Shown piece by piece: positions 12,358 to 24,014 of a DNA stretch of 64,000 nt; position 1 is the stretch's first letter, and the number at the start of each line of letters is the position of its first letter. This stretch comes from Glandiceps talaboti (Eukaryota; Hemichordata; Enteropneusta; Spengelidae): contig NC_135558.1 of assembly GCF_964340395.1 (NCBI RefSeq), positions 2,557,501 to 2,621,500 of the forward strand, in the 5' to 3' direction. A model generated the notes under the pieces. That model had not been told where the DNA came from. It saw only the letters and a program-made list of their open reading frames with translations, and did not search any database. A program made the translations under genes and the position numbers.

Positions 12358-12640
12358 ATGAAGCTGGTTGATGTAGTTTTTAGTTCTAATGAATCATTTG
12401 CAAAAAAATAAAGATTTTATTTAATGAGGCTACATCTTAAGAATACAGGCTTCAAATTCCACAATTTGGAACACATATTGGTGACAACAAAGTGCACAGT
12501 CCTGTTCTATAAAGCTTGTTGATGTATTTAATGAATCATTTGCATATAAGTAAGTGTCATTGACAATTTGGCTATATCTTAAGTGTACAAGGTTAAAATT
12601 TTATATAATTTGGAAGTACAATAATACACAGCATACTCAT
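12358..12640 (+). repeat. Two diverged ~150-bp tandem copies
   Basis: 'agctggttgatgtag....aatgaatcatttgca' near 12362 recurs as 'agcttgttgatgtat..aatgaatcatttgca' near 12517. 'ggctacatcttaag' near 12427 recurs as 'ggctatatcttaag' near 12570. Confidence 0.65.
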
Positions 12641-12659
12641 TATACAATATATGGATAGT

Positions 12660-12790
12660 CTGTGCATTCTCGCACGCCAAAGCTGTTATTTCTTCCGCGA
12701 CATTGCGAAATAATGACAGTGCCCTAAAAGAGGCTGTGGTTTACGATAATGAGTCTGTGGAAATGCAAAGATTACCTAAATTCCTCCTCT
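12660..12790. other. CpG-containing patch with an open frame, function unknown
   Basis: This stretch is richer in CpG than its neighbours ('cattctcgcacgcc', 'ttccgcgacattgcg') and is open on the plus strand for about 45 codons (…SHAKAVISSATLRNNDS…). It also contains an imperfect hairpin, TTATTTC…GAAATAA. I do not recognise a protein family, and the splice signals are weak. It may be a short exon, a repeat or an old regulatory element. Confidence 0.2.
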
Positions 12791-13117
12791 GTAACCTGTA
12801 ATTCCCAACCAAATTTGATTTTACAAGGTATGAAGGAAATCAAGGCAATATTTACCATATCCCTTACCTTCTTTCTCTTTCTATTGCCATGATTCCCACA
12901 CCTACATGCATAGCATGCACAATCTTATTTCTTTTTAAGGAATTCTGTCTGCCTAAGAATAGTTACAAATTTAAGAACTTCCTGGGGAATATCCATTTTC
13001 TTGTACATCTCTCAATAACAATATATAGGTGAATAAAGATACCACAGATAACCTTCAACCATAAGTGATCAGAAGTTCGGTGCTTTTTTTGCTCAGGTCA
13101 AAGAGTAAAACTATGAA

Positions 13118-13185
13118 AACTGTTTTGAAATTGAAATTTATTTCCCACAGTGAGAACACAAAATTGAGTACAAAAAATAAACAAT
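13118..13185 (-). mobile_element. LINE 3'-tail-like fragment
   Basis: Read on the minus strand it gives 'tgttctcactgtgggaaataaatttcaatttc'-like sequence in short blocks. The same pattern occurs on the plus strand at 29030-29085. An AATAAA-type word followed by CAATT repeats is characteristic of CR1/L2-type 3' ends. No coding part is attached. Confidence 0.35.
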
Positions 13186-14331
13186 ATGTATGATACTTGT
13201 TGCTCAAAATTAGGTGCAAGGCTAATCAAGAATATACCCTGAAAGCAATAGGCCACTTCCAATAAACTCATGCCCTCTGTGTAACCTACATTTGGGCATA
13301 CCCAGAGGTACACATACAAAGACATGTTCAATCTAACTAAGAATTCCATATCTCTTCAAAATCTTAGCTTGCCTTTAAAGCTAATAAAATAAATGTAAAT
13401 CTTGTTTTGTAAGAGGTGTATTGTGAAAATCAGGTAAAAACACATCTGGACAGCATGTTTTAACACTTCGATATTTACTTACATATGTAGCCCCTGACAT
13501 AGTCTATACACCGGAGTCAAGAAAGTCATCCATCACAGTGGTATAACTGTTGTGGCTGACTGAAGTTTCTGTGCAAAGGTTTGACAAATTTTAACAAAAT
13601 ATTCAGAAACTTTACGCAGGGTTAACACAGTACAGGTATTAAACGCTCAGCATTTCAACAAGTTCTTTAATCATGCCTCTAAAGGTTTTGCAGTAGATTT
13701 TAGGAGACCTTTATTGTTAATTTTTGTAGTAAACTGTTAATAATCAAATATTCATATGTGCAAAATTACTGTTTAATCATTTTCTGGAATGTTTTGTAGC
13801 AAACTGAAGGTGCTGTTTTTGGAATTTTTTGTGATAAATTGTTATTGTTATTAAGAGTCACACATCTCATTTTTAGCCTAACATCATACTTGTAATAGAA
13901 ATTTTGGTGATAATGCAGGACAGTGGACCACCAGCACTATAGACGCACATTTTTATTCAAGCTAGGGAGTTTTAGTTTGAGTAAGGCAGGATACAAAAAA
14001 TGTAGTAACGGGGTTGGACTCCCTAGCATAAACCTAGTTTGTATTGCCTGTTCTAGTTGTGAAAATTTAATCATCACGCAGTGGGGATTCGTTTCAATAT
14101 TTTATGGTTAATTTTTCATAAATTTCATTTTCCCAGACCTTCAAGTAGTAAATTAAATTTGTGAAGGACTTTCAATGAGCACTTTTGAAATTCCACAAAC
14201 ACATCTAATTTTAAAATGGTGTGTGAGTGTTTTATATTATGTTCCTGTACTTTGATCATAATTACAACTCTATCTTCTGATGTTACCGATATTTTCTAAA
14301 AGCTACAAAATTATGATATATATAGTCTCTG
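13186..14331. other. Non-coding stretch with one short inverted repeat
   Basis: A perfect 10-bp inverted repeat, GCTAGGGAGT / ACTCCCTAGC, lies near 13964 and 14020 with about 47 bp between the arms. The 62-codon plus frame at 13923-14111 spans it and has no known domain. Nothing else was recognised. Confidence 0.4.
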
Positions 14332-14490
14332 GATCATATCTGAAAACTGGAAGGTTATTTTTTCCCCAAAATCAAGAGGTATGAAATATGCATGTGCCAA
14401 CAGGTTATGAAATGGATCATATCTGAAAACTGGAAGGTTATTTTTTCCAAAATCAAGAGGCATGAAATATGCATGTGCCAACAGGTTATG
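14332..14490 (+). repeat. 82-bp tandem duplication
   Basis: Two nearly identical copies run from 'ggatcatatctgaaaactgg' through 'atgcatgtgccaacagg' to 'ttatgaaat'. The few differences suggest a recent duplication. Confidence 0.9.
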
Positions 14491-14692
14491 AAATGTTTAT
14501 TTTTAGTGGCATATATACAGAGACATTATCATTTCATACATGAATGTGTCTGTGCCAAGTGTAAATTGATTTTTCTATTTTCTGAATTAATCAGGAATAA
14601 ACGGTATTATATATACAAAGTATTAAAATGCAGCAACAGGATCTCAAACAAATGTGCTAAGTCATTAAACGTATCTGTGTTTCTAGGGTCTA

Positions 14693-14943
14693 TTTATTTT
14701 GTTTATTTATTTATTAACCATCCAACAGGCATTGCCCAATAACAGGAAGAAAGTTCAGTGTTAATGCAGGAGGAAACCGGAGTACCCGGGGAAAACCTGC
14801 ATTGTTTGGAAGAGTCAAACTGAATAACACTCTTCTTACTTACAGCATGGTAAATTTAATCAAACCCAGCCGACTGGCGGGTTCGAACCCAGGCTGCAGA
14901 GGTAAGAGGCGTTTGAGCTAACTGCTCGGCCACTGACAACCCA
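14693..14943 (-). mobile_element. tRNA-derived SINE
   Basis: On the minus strand the head (about 14943-14870) has an A-box-like GTGGCCGAGCAGTTAGCTC (14931-14913), close to the type-II tRNA (Leu/Ser) A box, and a B box GGTTCGAACC (14888-14879). The body follows, with CCCCGGGTACTCCGGTTTCC (about 14797-14778), a word I associate with conserved SINE bodies of aquatic animals. It ends in an A/T-rich TAAATAAATAAA tail near 14700. No anticodon arm folds properly, so this is a retroposon and not a working tRNA gene. A clean target duplication was not identified. Confidence 0.8.
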
Positions 14944-15120
14944 TGGTACATGTATGTCTAAGGGTATGCTAACTTGTGGTTTTGAAAATGAGCACAAACA
15001 ATACATGTTTGTGGTCTGAGGTTATTTAAGCATCTGTAGGCTATTATAGATGCTTATATTCCTGCACGTGAGTTCAAAATTAAAATATATGGTTTTGATC
15101 AGATATATGAAACTTTGCCT

Positions 15121-15418
15121 AACCATGTGGCCGTCGTGTCTTGAATCATGTGGCAATCATGTTGAGAATCACATGCCCATCATGTCTTGAATGTGGCCAT
15201 TGTGCCTTGAACAATGTGGCCATCATGTTTTGAACCATGTGGCTATCATATCTTGAACCATTTGGCTATCATGTCTTGAACCATGTGGCTATAATGTCTT
15301 GAACCATGTGGTCATCATGTTTTGAACCAAGTGGCTCTCATGTCTTGAACCCCGTGGCTATCATGTCTTGAACCCTGTGGCTATCATGTCTTGAACCATG
15401 TGGTCATCATGTCTTGAA
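15121..15418 (+). repeat. 23-bp minisatellite, 13 copies
   Basis: The unit is AACCATGTGGCTATCATGTC plus TTG. Copies are mildly diverged; one (about 15190) is 3 bp short. Confidence 0.95.
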
Positions 15419-16665
15419 TAGAGTCCTACAGCCTTTAAATCTTTTGACCAAAATCAGTCTTTATTCTACACGTATGCCTTGCATATTACTAATCATTTTT
15501 GCCCTCAAGATTTCATCAATTATACATCAAAATTAAGATGCTGCCATGTTTTACTGTAATTGGGCCAGTACATTTGGACTTTCATGTTCTTTACACATAC
15601 ATATACATTCTAACATGCTCAGACACTTCACCAAACCTGTAGTACAACTGAACTTCAGTTCAATTTTACTTAAAATGCTGTAAAGAGAGAAAAAAATACT
15701 AGAACAAAACTTCAATGCAGTCTAACTAGGAACCCACGGTGATAGTAACCTCTTAAGATTTTGGATAGAAGTGGATATTTCTTTACATTAGCAGATATTT
15801 TGTTCCAAAATTCAGACAATTTGGAGATCTGCTGTTATCTCATCTCACATTTTGAATTATGAGGATCATGAAGATCTCTCAATTGACACTTTGTATCATG
15901 ATTATGTCTGAAGTGAGAGTAATAAATGATACTTTTAGACATGTATTATGGGATAGAAATGCCTACATAAAATCTGTATAAATGTCAAGTATACATATCT
16001 CATCTAACCCATCAAAGATGAGTGCATGAAACACTTTCACAAAAATTCACTATAACACATCTCTGTATTAAGCCATTCAAACTTTTGCAAAACTTTAATA
16101 TTGGCTTGCACATAATAAAATCATGTAATCATTTCCCATTGTCATTTTAGCTATGTGGAATACTTTTGAATGCTTGCTGTTACATCTGAAGAATGAAAAC
16201 AGTAAATTTATGTCTGAAGAAATGAAAATATTTTTTAAAACACTTTTTTACTGTATTTTAATTCTCTGTATTCTTTGCGGTGGCTACATCATCAGTGTTT
16301 GGAATGTCATTTTGGTAATTTTCGACACATAAAAACCTAATTTTCATATTCACATTTTATTTCCCTATATTTATCATTTAAAATATATGCATAGCATTCA
16401 GTTTTGAAGAGAATTCTACATTTTATAGCCATCTGTTTAAATCTATTCATTTCTCCACATCTATAGTTACAGTCTTTCTCTTTATAAATATCATCTGATG
16501 ACAACAAGTTCATTTGAAGAAAAGTCTTAAGTCAAACTTATTTTTGCCTTTAGGACACTTGTCATATCAACTTGAATATGATTTTGGGTGGCAAAATAGG
16601 ATTTCTACATTCATGTAAAGAAGCCCTACTGCACTTATGTAATTACTTACTGCACTAATGTAAGT
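15419..16665. other. AT-rich non-coding stretch
   Basis: No exon, RNA gene or array was recognised. Confidence 0.45.
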
Positions 16666-16890
<225 letters not shown>

Positions 16891-17264
16891 GTAAAAATGT
16901 TCAGAATCCAGATTATTTTCTGATAAGCTTTTGTGCAATTTATATCACTCACTAAAAGTTTTCTTCATTCACCTAGAAAATACTTGTGATGTAAAGGTTT
17001 TTTCATTACTCATCTTGGACTTATAGTAACAAAGCCTGCTACGTCAGTTGCATTTTTCTCAACTGAACAAAGACAAATTTGGGGATAATAGCTGTACGTT
17101 AAATTTTCAATTCCAATGACAGATGTGATTATTGGATAATCCTGAAAATCTAGAAAATACTAATTTGGTAATCTCTCTTATAATAAGTCATTCATATATT
17201 TAATGAGTTTTAATAATGTGATCCTGACAATTCCACTGATCTACAATTGTGTGACGACAATAAA

Positions 17265-17345
17265 TGATGATGATGGTGGTGGTGGTGGTGGTGGTGGTGG
17301 TGGTGGTGGTTGTGAGGTGATGATGATGATGATGATGATGATGAT
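17265..17345 (+). repeat. (GAT)n-(GGT)n-(GAT)n microsatellite
   Basis: Compound trinucleotide tract. The minus-strand frame gives poly-His and poly-Thr and is not a gene. Confidence 0.95.
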
Positions 17346-17491
17346 ACTGAACTGCACTCTTCCTTAATTCGGAACAGTCTATATAAAGATTGTACATTGA
17401 CAAGGTTTGTATTTTGCTGAACTGTATAATTGTAAATATTTTAACACTTCACTGTAAATAGGGCAAATACGAATAAATGTCCCATTGAAAA

Positions 17492-17510
17492 GATGATGAT
17501 GATGATGATG

Positions 17511-17548
<38 letters not shown>

Positions 17549-17830
17549 CTGTTATAAAGCATTTACATCAAATGAGAAATAAGTTCACTGTCAACGTTAA
17601 GTGATGATGATGATTTACCTGTTCTAAAACAACCTACATCAATGACACAATCAAGCTGAATGACAATGTTAAGTAACTATGACAACTCTACTGTTCTAGA
17701 ATACCCTGCATCAGGGACAGAATTAAACCAAGTGTCACTTTAAAGTGCCCTCAACAATTTCTCAACCTAGATCAGTGACAGAGTGAAACTAGATGACAAC
17801 AGTAATCAAGTATGACAAATCGACTGTTTT
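17492..17830 (+). repeat. (GAT)n seeded in a degenerate ~80-bp array
   Basis: A GAT run (17492-17543) leads into 'gattttcctgttataaagca', which recurs as 'gatttacctgttctaaaaca' (about 17613), 'ctctactgttctagaatacc' (about 17686) and 'cgactgttttaggatgacc' (about 17822). Each is followed by 'catca..gacag' and 'gaatgacaa.gttaagta' variants. Confidence 0.65.
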
Positions 17831-18971
17831 AGGATGACCTCAAGTGTATTTAAAGAAGCAGCACTCTACACGTAGGATTCTCTAGAGACATAGGATCCTT
17901 ACAAATGACTCATCAGATGGTTTACAAAATTATACAGAAGAGTCCTGCTTAGCGTTAAGTGCTTTGCCGTCAGTACCCATGTCATAGGCTGATTCAATAT
18001 ACACAGAAAGACAAGTTAATCCAGTTAAAAGGAGACAAACCACTCACACCATGTCTGATACACAGCTCCAAGTTAGATAACTTAAGTTAAATTTGCAGTT
18101 ATTACATCCTTAAGATATTGCAGGAATGTGGCATCTGACCTTGAAAGCAATGTCAAGGTCATAAGTCTTTCTTCTCTTTTTTTATTAATTAATTCATTTA
18201 ATATCTTTTTAAATTTTTTTTTTTTACATTCTTATTATCTCTTGCTTACAGCAATGTATATACGTTTCCCTTCTTATAAAATAAAAACAATTTAAAAAAA
18301 AAACTACAAACATCCAAGCTTTTATCACAAGTTAACTGAACAATTTATGTTTCCTTAGAGAGTGAATCGTAAACTAGATCCTTCAAGATGTTTGCCATGT
18401 ACCATCCGTCTCAAATCCGTGACGACACTAACAACAGTGCATTTCTAAATATAGAACGAAACTTGCAACTCAACAATATTGAAGGCTTCAGTTGTGATGA
18501 AATATTGAGAAGTACGAGTAATTTATAAAACTCAATATCTAAGAGAAATCTCTAAGACTCTGCATTTTGTGTTCTACCAATTAGGAAAGTACAAGCAGTG
18601 ATGCCTAAAGAGTTTGAAACCATATTTCCTCTTGGCAAAAAATTGAAGCAATATAACGACAGACCTGCTTCGTAGTCTTTCTAAGAATTTAATTCCTAAA
18701 CGTATACTCTATCCTCAAGTCACACAAGAAAATGACTGTGTAAACCTTTGAGCTCCTCAACAAAAAACCTTGACCTCTAACCTTTATACATAAATATTAC
18801 AATTATAGCGCTTTGCCAATGGCTATTAAGTAAGTTGCATGTTTGTGCTTCATTTCACTGAACACTGAAAAAATTAATAAATACCACACTGCCCTGATGT
18901 GATGAGAATGTCACAAAATATTTATGAAGAGGTTGGTATTATTGAATACTTCAAACGGTTTAATCAAAGTC
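17831..18971. other. Non-coding spacer
   Basis: Contains A/T homopolymer-rich stretches near 18180-18300. No gene or array was recognised. A TGACCTTGAAAG / AAGGTCAT pair near 18138-18162 resembles the AGGTCA words found elsewhere in the window. Confidence 0.4.
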
Positions 18972-19305
18972 AACATTGCCAGAAACAGGGCTATATAGTT
19001 TGCCATGTGAACATTACCAGAAACAGGGATATACAGCTTGCCATGTGAACATTGCCAGAAACAGGGATATACAGTTTGCCATGTGAACATTGCCAAAAAC
19101 AGGGCTATACAGCTTGCCATGTAAACATTGCCAAAAACAGAGCTATACAGCTTGCCAGGTGAACATTGCCAAAAACAGGGCTATACAGCTTGCCAGGTGA
19201 ACATTGCCAAAAACAGGGCTATACAGCTTGCCAGGTGAACATTGCCAAAATTAGGGCTATTAGTATACATGTACAGCTTTCCATGTGAACATTGCCAAAA
19301 ACATT
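18972..19305 (+). repeat. 38-bp minisatellite, about 8.5 copies
   Basis: The unit starts AACATTGCCAAAAACAGGGC and continues TATACAGCTTGCCAGGTG. The period is exactly 38 (18972 to 19010, and on). One copy near 19255 carries an insertion, 'attagtatacatgta'. Confidence 0.95.
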
Positions 19306-19354
19306 CAACATTATTAGTGAACATGTAATTTTGCTTATGCTTAGAAATTTAGCA

Positions 19355-19584
<230 letters not shown>

Positions 19585-20107
19585 TCTGTACTGAAACGCA
19601 TAGCCATTATAACATGTGATTTAATTTGAGTTGACTGACTCTCTGTTCAACTGGCAATATACCCACTTTATGAAATTCGTCCATCCCAATGTGAGTTCTG
19701 TGGGGGACATCTAACAGAAATCTAATAACCTTGTTTTGTGCCACCTGCAGCCAGAACTTAGATCGTTTAGTAAGACCTGAGTACCACGCTAAACAGGCGT
19801 AGTCGAAGTGACACTGAACAACACTGACACAAGCAGCTTTTTCGTTTCAAGATTTAAATTCCTTGCATTTCTGTAGAGAAATGTTATTTTTTTTCGAACA
19901 TTTAGTGATGATTGCGTTTGCAATGATGTCACCCAACAAGGACTGATCTAATGTCACTCCTAGGTATGTAACTTGCTGCTTTGACTCAATATCACTCCCA
20001 CAACATTGTAACTGTAATCTGTTGATTTTATGTGGCCTTCTCTTTTACCTAGATGTAGAGATAGCTTGTTGTCAACTAACCACTCCTGAATCGACTCGAG
20101 TTCACTG
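19585..20107 (-). mobile_element. LINE reverse-transcriptase fragment, downstream half
   Basis: Read on the minus strand from 20107, the frame gives SELESIQEWLVDNKLSLHLG, then (after frameshifts) a T(Y)LGVTLDQSL block, FLYRNARNLNLETKKLLV, DYACLAWYSGL and VEQRVSQLKLNHV. This is the order of the post-catalytic reverse-transcriptase/thumb region of CR1- or I-like non-LTR elements. Several frameshifts make it non-functional. It continues from 22586-22513 on the other side of the foldback insertion, and its low-coordinate end is swallowed by the CT/CCCT tract. Confidence 0.85.
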
Positions 20108-20297
20108 CTTAAAGGTGATTCAAAATGCTCACATTCACTATCGCTAATTTGCTAGACGACATGTTTGTGAAATGCATTCTGGTTTTAAAACTTTTCAAAA
20201 GCGTCTGCAAACACCTTAAAATGACCCTTTTTCAGTCACTTCCCTTCGGATTTACTTCGAGAGTTTTCGGGTATTTCCGGTCCCACCTAGACCACGG

Positions 20298-20316
20298 GAT
20301 TTTATGACGTCATAAA
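20298..20316. promoter_or_regulatory. CRE-like palindrome in left arm
   Basis: TTATGACGTCATAA is a perfect palindrome containing the full TGACGTCA CRE/ATF core. The mirror copy is at about 22311-22324 in the right arm. Motif only; activity unknown. Confidence 0.4.
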
Positions 20317-20805
20317 GAGACATGGATAGCACGTAGCCTATGGCGAGCGTAGTCACTAGGTGAACAAAACTCAACAGCATTGTGAAAAAATACATTGCTA
20401 GTGGTTGTAACAGACATCAGTAAACAAAAACTACACTCTACATGTCTTATTAACCAACATTTACCGATATTTACTCACACTTTCTGACTAATTGGCAGTG
20501 TCTGTGGGTATAAATGCTAAAATATGATCTCCCCATATTATGGCAAAATAAATCAAAAACGGCTAGACTAGATATATATAAACACTTGTAATGTCGCGTG
20601 TTTCACATTCATTGACTTTTATTTATCTGATTTTTTATTATTTGCCGACAAGAAGCATTACGATACCGTGGTGACGTTTGACGGCATCCCCGGGCCAAGG
20701 ACGGCATATTTTAGCCCAATCGTACTCGCGTCGCCTTTTGAACAGTGCATTTAACAACAAAGTAAACATATTTCATCTCGAATAAATATACTAGCTATTA
20801 GAATA

Positions 20806-21819
20806 CCAATGGGAAACTTCAAGAAGGCGTATCGGGACATGTGCCACAATATATTTGTTGGTCCCATAATACACTAATTGATTCGATTTGCTCCGAGCAT
20901 ATGGAAGTACGCTCCGAGTCATTGCATCATGGAACTGTGACCGACCTAATTTTGTTGTCCATATATGAAATGAGACTGACCTGCAAATTTTTCACAGTTT
21001 TCGTTGTGGTCTTGTATTGTCACATGTTTGGCTTGTGAACACAAGTTTACATCTATTATTGTCATGGGCGTAATACTCTAGTCCGAGTCTGAAACCCATA
21101 TAAAACCTAAGAAACTCGCATTCGGATCGGACAGAACAGAAGTAGGTCTCATCGACTTGTTGGGGACTCGAATTATTGCTTGTTTTTATCACGGTATACA
21201 GGTGATTATTATATATCGGTAGAGGGGTAGTGTTGTCAAGTTTTGTGCAGTCACCGCGGCCGCGGCAGTAAGCTCATACTAGGCCGCCGATCAAAGCTGA
21301 AGCAGTGTATGTACAATGTACGTATGGAATCGGGAGAGCACAGCGCACATTCGTGTCGGGTTAAATTTATCCACGTGTTGATGTAATCCATATTTATCAA
21401 TCAGATATATTGTAAAATTCTTCAAGTCGTACAGAAATAACGTCTCTAACTTCAAAACAAACCCTGAGAAACGGGACCGGACGTGGCTAGCCAAGTATCT
21501 AGTTGCAGGCTTTCTTTCATAACCATGTCCTTGATTGCCGACGTCAATATTGTCCAATCGTATTTGATATCATGAACACATCGCGATATTTGATTTGTTG
21601 GTTTCCTAAACTGTACACTTCGAATACCATGATTCGTTACAGAATTCTTCTAATGAATATTAAATAGGCATGTTGCATTGTTGCATTAAATTAAGTGATA
21701 TGGCAACAAGGGAAACCATACAAGTTTTCTTCCAGACGAGTTGCTAAAGTCATGTAAATGACAACACTAAACTCACGAAATTTCCTCAGTTCTTTACAAT
21801 TTTATTGCTGATGATATGG
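20806..21819. other. Unique core of the foldback element
   Basis: About 1 kb between the arms, richer in CpG than the surroundings, with GCGGCCGC (NotI word) near 21258. Frames at 20841-21038 (+), 20992-21192 (-) and 21291-21557 (-) show no known domain. It could be a remnant of a longer autonomous element or captured host sequence. Confidence 0.4.
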
Positions 21820-22516
21820 CAATCTAATAGCTAGTATATTTATTCAAGATAAATATGTTTACTTTGTTGCTAAATGCGCCGTTCAAAAGGCGACATCAGT
21901 GAGTATAGTCGAGTATAGTGGGCTATAATATGCTGTCGACGCCATGCCTGTCGAAGATATTGTAATGCTTCTCCTCGGCAAATAATAAAAAAAATCAGAT
22001 AAATAAATTGAAACACGCGAGCGACATTACAAGTGTTTATGTATATCTACACTGTAGTCTAGCCGTTTTGATTTATTTTGCCATAATATGGGGAAATCAC
22101 ATTTTAGCATTTATACCCACAGACACTGCCAATTAGTCAGAAAGTGTGAGTAAATATCGGTAAATGTTGGTTAATAAGACATGTAGAGTGTAGTTTTTGT
22201 TTACTGATGTCTGTTACAACCACTAGCAATGTATTTTTTCACAATGCTGTTGAGTTTTGTTCACCTAGTGACTACGCTCGCCATAGGCTACGTGCTATCC
22301 ATGTCTCTTTATGACGTCATAAAATCCCGTGGTCTAGGTGGGACCGGAAATACCCGAAAACTCTCGAAGTAAATCCGAAGGGAAGTGACTGAAAAAGGGT
22401 CATTTTAAGGTGTTTGCAGACGCTTTTGAAAAGTTTTAAAACCAGAATGCATTTCACAAACATGTCGTCTAGCAAATTAGCGATAGTGAATGTGAGCATT
22501 TTGAATCACCTTTAAG

Positions 22517-22898
<382 letters not shown>

Positions 22899-22900
<2 letters not shown>

Positions 22901-23759
22901 ATACATTTGTGTACATTTCCCTACATGTACATTGTCCTCCACGAGGGCGCTCCGGTATATGAATCATGTACCCTGTTGTCATAGTCTTCCACCTTCTGTT
23001 AAAATCCTCTACCTGCATATTACCTTGCTGTCATTATTTATAAACCATTTAACCAAACAAATGCTCTAAAACAAATGATTGTTCACACCGTTGTGCCACG
23101 CAATAACAATGTAAAGTCATGTGTCCCCTCCACTGTCTATAATTACATGAATTACATGGCAAACGTGATGCTATAGACTTTTGACTTGTATTCTTCGACA
23201 TCGTCAAAAAAGTTTAACAGACTCATATACCTTTTGATAAAGTGGTGATGCTGTGTCCGATAATTAGTTTTATGTTCAAATTTACTCTGGAAACACTTTT
23301 AGTTAATAGTTGGCTATTATATATCGCGAAGTTTGACCAGGGCGACTGTATACAAAATTTCAATATGGCGGATAATGATGTCACAAACTCTCATGAGTTT
23401 TTGAAGTCCTCAATAGTAAAGTATAGTAAGTCTCACGTATCATGAGATTTCGGCCAGATGCAACACCATAAAGGTGTTCACAAACTTTTTTTAAAAAAAT
23501 GTTGTTTTTTTAAGTCTACTCATCTCTGGACATTAAGTTTGAAATAATTGTATCTCCCCTGAGAAAAATAATCATTAATGTTTGAAATAATTTGGAAATA
23601 ATTTAACTTTCCTAAGAAAACTAATTGTTATTGTTATGCAAATTATATGAATAAAATATGCAAATGTGGTGTCTTGCTTTCAAGACAATCTGTGGAGAAC
23701 ACTGATGTACACATTGTATATTGTGAATGCGCAAATCTTGATATTAATGGCACACTTAC
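22899..23759. other. Non-coding, probable first-intron start of the PLCL-like gene
   Basis: No exon was recognised. 'caatatggcggataatgatg' (about 23362) resembles a YY1-type ATGGCGG word. Directly 3' (minus strand) of the PLCL-like exon donor. Confidence 0.4.
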
Positions 23760-24006
23760 CATTGGCAATTTTCTTTTCTTGTGGCATTGTTGTAAATGAT
23801 ACAGTTTTCTTACGGGGTGATCGCCTGCGATTATTTTCCTTAATCAGACTTGACCTTCTAGGTATACTTGACTCTGGTACACCTAAGTTATTGCTATCTT
23901 CTGCCACTGCATCGCCATTTTGATTTGTGCTATCCTCACTGCCATCTTCACTGCCTTTATGTTCAAGTTGATCACTTGATGAGTTAATGGTGATATTTGG
24001 TTGCAT
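23760..24006 (-). CDS. PLCL: N-terminal coding exon of an inactive phospholipase C-like protein (PLCL/PRIP)
   Basis: The exon reads from ATG at 24006 to a split codon at 23760, directly followed by a perfect GTAAGT donor (23759-23754). Its 82 codons begin acidic, Ser/Asn-rich and end with IPRRSSLIKENN, then RRRSPRKKTVSFTTMPQEKK and IAN. From family knowledge, PLCL1/PLCL2 have RRSSIIK followed by RKKTVSFSSMPxEKKI just before the PH domain. KKTVSF is the PP1-binding RVxF-type site, and its Thr is the PKA-regulated residue. PLCL proteins are catalytically dead PLC relatives that bind Ins(1,4,5)P3, PP1 and GABA-A-receptor-associated proteins. An alternative reading starts the exon at an acceptor, TTAG at 24018-24015, after a pyrimidine-rich tract, making the ATG internal or the exon partly 5' UTR. 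The PH, EF-hand and X/Y exons are not visible in 1-23759. Confidence 0.72.
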
Positions 24007-24014
24007 CTCACCAC

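Larger units (their letters stand above)
20108..22516. mobile_element. 2.4-kb foldback DNA element flanked by TTAA
   Basis: Terminal inverted repeats of about 700 bp (20112-20805 and 21820-22512) begin AGGTGATTCAAAATGC and are each preceded by TTAA (20109-20112 overlap; 22512-22515 on the right). Removing the element with one TTAA leaves the surrounding LINE frame continuous (…VALSSELES…), so TTAA is the duplicated target. TTAA targeting is typical of piggyBac and Kolobok superfamilies; the AGG terminus fits Kolobok-type ends better, from general knowledge. The outer ~430 bp of the arms look identical, the inner ~270 bp differ. No transposase was recognised, so it is non-autonomous. The identical 60-codon frames at 20125-20307 and 22317-22499 are simply the two arms. 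Confidence 0.85.

Noticed and set aside
14870-14943. A tRNA-Leu or tRNA-Ser gene
   Set aside because: A and B boxes are present but there is no proper acceptor or anticodon pairing, and a SINE body and A/T-rich tail follow.
17737-17748. CACTTTAAAGTG as an excision footprint or end-to-end dimer of the AGTGG/TTAA element
   Set aside because: Only 12 bp, with no further match to the element ends; chance is sufficient.
20125-22499. Two identical 60-residue proteins, suggesting a conserved gene
   Set aside because: They are the same stretch in the two arms of the foldback element; no domain, no codon-level evidence.
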